Assembly: GCF_014779555.2 (NCBI RefSeq)
Contig: NZ_CP094357.1
Span: 4,340,001-4,404,000, forward strand
Direction: 5' to 3'
From: Lysobacter capsici
GTDB lineage: Bacteria > Pseudomonadota > Gammaproteobacteria > Xanthomonadales > Xanthomonadaceae
Length of the DNA: 64,000 nucleotides
Positions 63,438 through 64,000 of this stretch are shown here, piece by piece. A model generated the notes under the pieces. It did no database searches. It saw only the letters and a list, made by a program, of their open reading frames with translations, and was not told where the DNA came from. The first letter of the stretch is position 1; every line of letters starts with the position of its first letter. The position numbers and the translations under genes are program-made.

Positions 63438-64000
63438 CTAGTCGTGCAACCCCGCCGCGTCGTCTTCCAACGACAGCCCCTTCACCAACACCGCCGCCTG
63501 CGTGCGCGAATGGCAACCGAGTTTGCGCAGGATCGCGGTGACGTGGATCTTGACCGTGTTCTCCGCCAGCGACAGCTCGTAGGCGATCTGCTTGTTGAGC
63601 AGGCCGTCGGCCAGTCGCAACAGCACCCGCATCTGCTGCGGAGTGAGCTGGGCCAGGCGATCGGCGAGTTGCGCGTCGCCCTCGTCGCGCTCGACCTGCT
63701 GCGGCGGAAACCAGATCTTGCCGGCGAGCACCGCCTCGACCGCTTCGGCCAGTACCGTCGATGGCGCCGACTTGGGCACGAAGCCCGATGCGCCGAACTG
63801 CTGGGCGCGGCGGATCGTGCGCGGATGTTCGTTCGAGGAAATGATCACCACCGGCAGCTCGGGACGTTCGCCGCGCGCGTATACCAACGAGGAGAAGCCC
63901 ATCGCGCCGGGCATCATCAGGTCGAGCATGGCCAGGTCGAATTCCTCGCCGCTGGCGATCGCCGCCTCCAGCGCGCTCTGGCTGGACACCTCGACCATCG
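63438..64000 (-). CDS. NarL/LuxR-type response regulator, 5' end outside window
   Basis: The frame runs to the right edge, so the start and the first part of the receiver domain are missing. Visible: the receiver with phospho-acceptor Asp in DLAMLDLMMPG, conserved Ser and Lys (VVIISSN; GFVPKSA), then a LuxR-type helix-turn-helix (LTPQQMRVLLRLADGLLNKQ, NTVKIHVTAILRKLGC). It converges with the DctB-like hybrid kinase gene across a repeat-rich gap and is its likely output partner, acting on dctA, kgtP, the porin or the TonB receptor; this is inference. Confidence 0.88.
   Translation of the reverse strand, partial: MVEVSSQSALEAAIASGEEFDLAMLDLMMPGAMGFSSLVYARGERPELPVVIISSNEHPRTIRRAQQFGASGFVPKSAPSTVLAEAVEAVLAGKIWFPPQQVERDEGDAQLADRLAQLTPQQMRVLLRLADGLLNKQIAYELSLAENTVKIHVTAILRKLGCHSRTQAAVLVKGLSLEDDAAGLHD

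Overview
The window is GC-rich proteobacterial chromosome. Its gene content points to the Xanthomonadaceae, most probably Lysobacter or a close relative. The basis is three S46 dipeptidyl-peptidases, OmpA proteins with an Asp/Cys-rich linker, small DUF6289-type secreted proteins, TonB-dependent transport, abundant short intergenic palindromes, and small proteins of a kind I associate with that family. The genus is inferred from gene content, not from a marker gene. No rRNA, tRNA, CRISPR array, integrase or transposase gene was seen.

Layout. 1-4.2 kb: the 3' end of a thioredoxin-like gene, then serA tightly coupled to a histidine-phosphatase gene, then two small secreted paralogues. 4.3-14.6 kb: an exported-peptidase cluster of three S46 peptidases and a zinc lipoprotein metalloprotease (M66-like). 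14.7-17.5 kb: tdh-kbl (threonine to glycine plus acetyl-CoA) and a small HNH nuclease. 17.9-22.3 kb: a pseudouridine synthase, a secreted Ala/Pro-rich protein and a tandem ompA pair. 22.6-31.9 kb: prpD, a LigB-type dioxygenase, LysR/MFS and LysR/SGNH-hydrolase divergent pairs, and a medium-chain dehydrogenase. 32.2-34.7 kb: a stand-alone EF-G paralogue behind an elaborate leader. 35.6-41 kb: a three-gene SMC (MksFEB/JetABC-type) operon. 41.1-45.9 kb: fadH, a SleB-like hydrolase, a GST and an unknown. 46.2-52.2 kb: prpC, prpB, a SUFU-domain protein and prpE. 53.2-64 kb: a TonB receptor diverging from kgtP, dctA and a porin, then a DctB-like hybrid kinase and a truncated NarL-type regulator.

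How the genes work together. prpE, prpC, prpD and prpB would make a methylcitrate pathway, but prpD lies 22 kb from the others. The 53-64 kb block looks like a complete dicarboxylate capture, uptake and sensing module. The peptidase cluster would generate dipeptides in the periplasm.

The most notable signal is the leader of the EF-G paralogue. It contains a promoter, a 32-codon open frame, mutually exclusive RNA pairings, an intrinsic terminator with a GCAA loop, then a 9-codon open frame with a strong ribosome-binding site and a second pair of competing hairpins. It reads like ribosome-mediated attenuation controlling a ribosome-acting GTPase.

Intergenic space is rich in repeats: two oppositely oriented ~660-bp near-palindromic elements, at least nine arrays of GGGATTCGGGAATGGG-type inverted repeats (one inside the mksE-like coding sequence), a modular repeat with hexanucleotide tails, and a three-unit tandem repeat between prpB and prpC.
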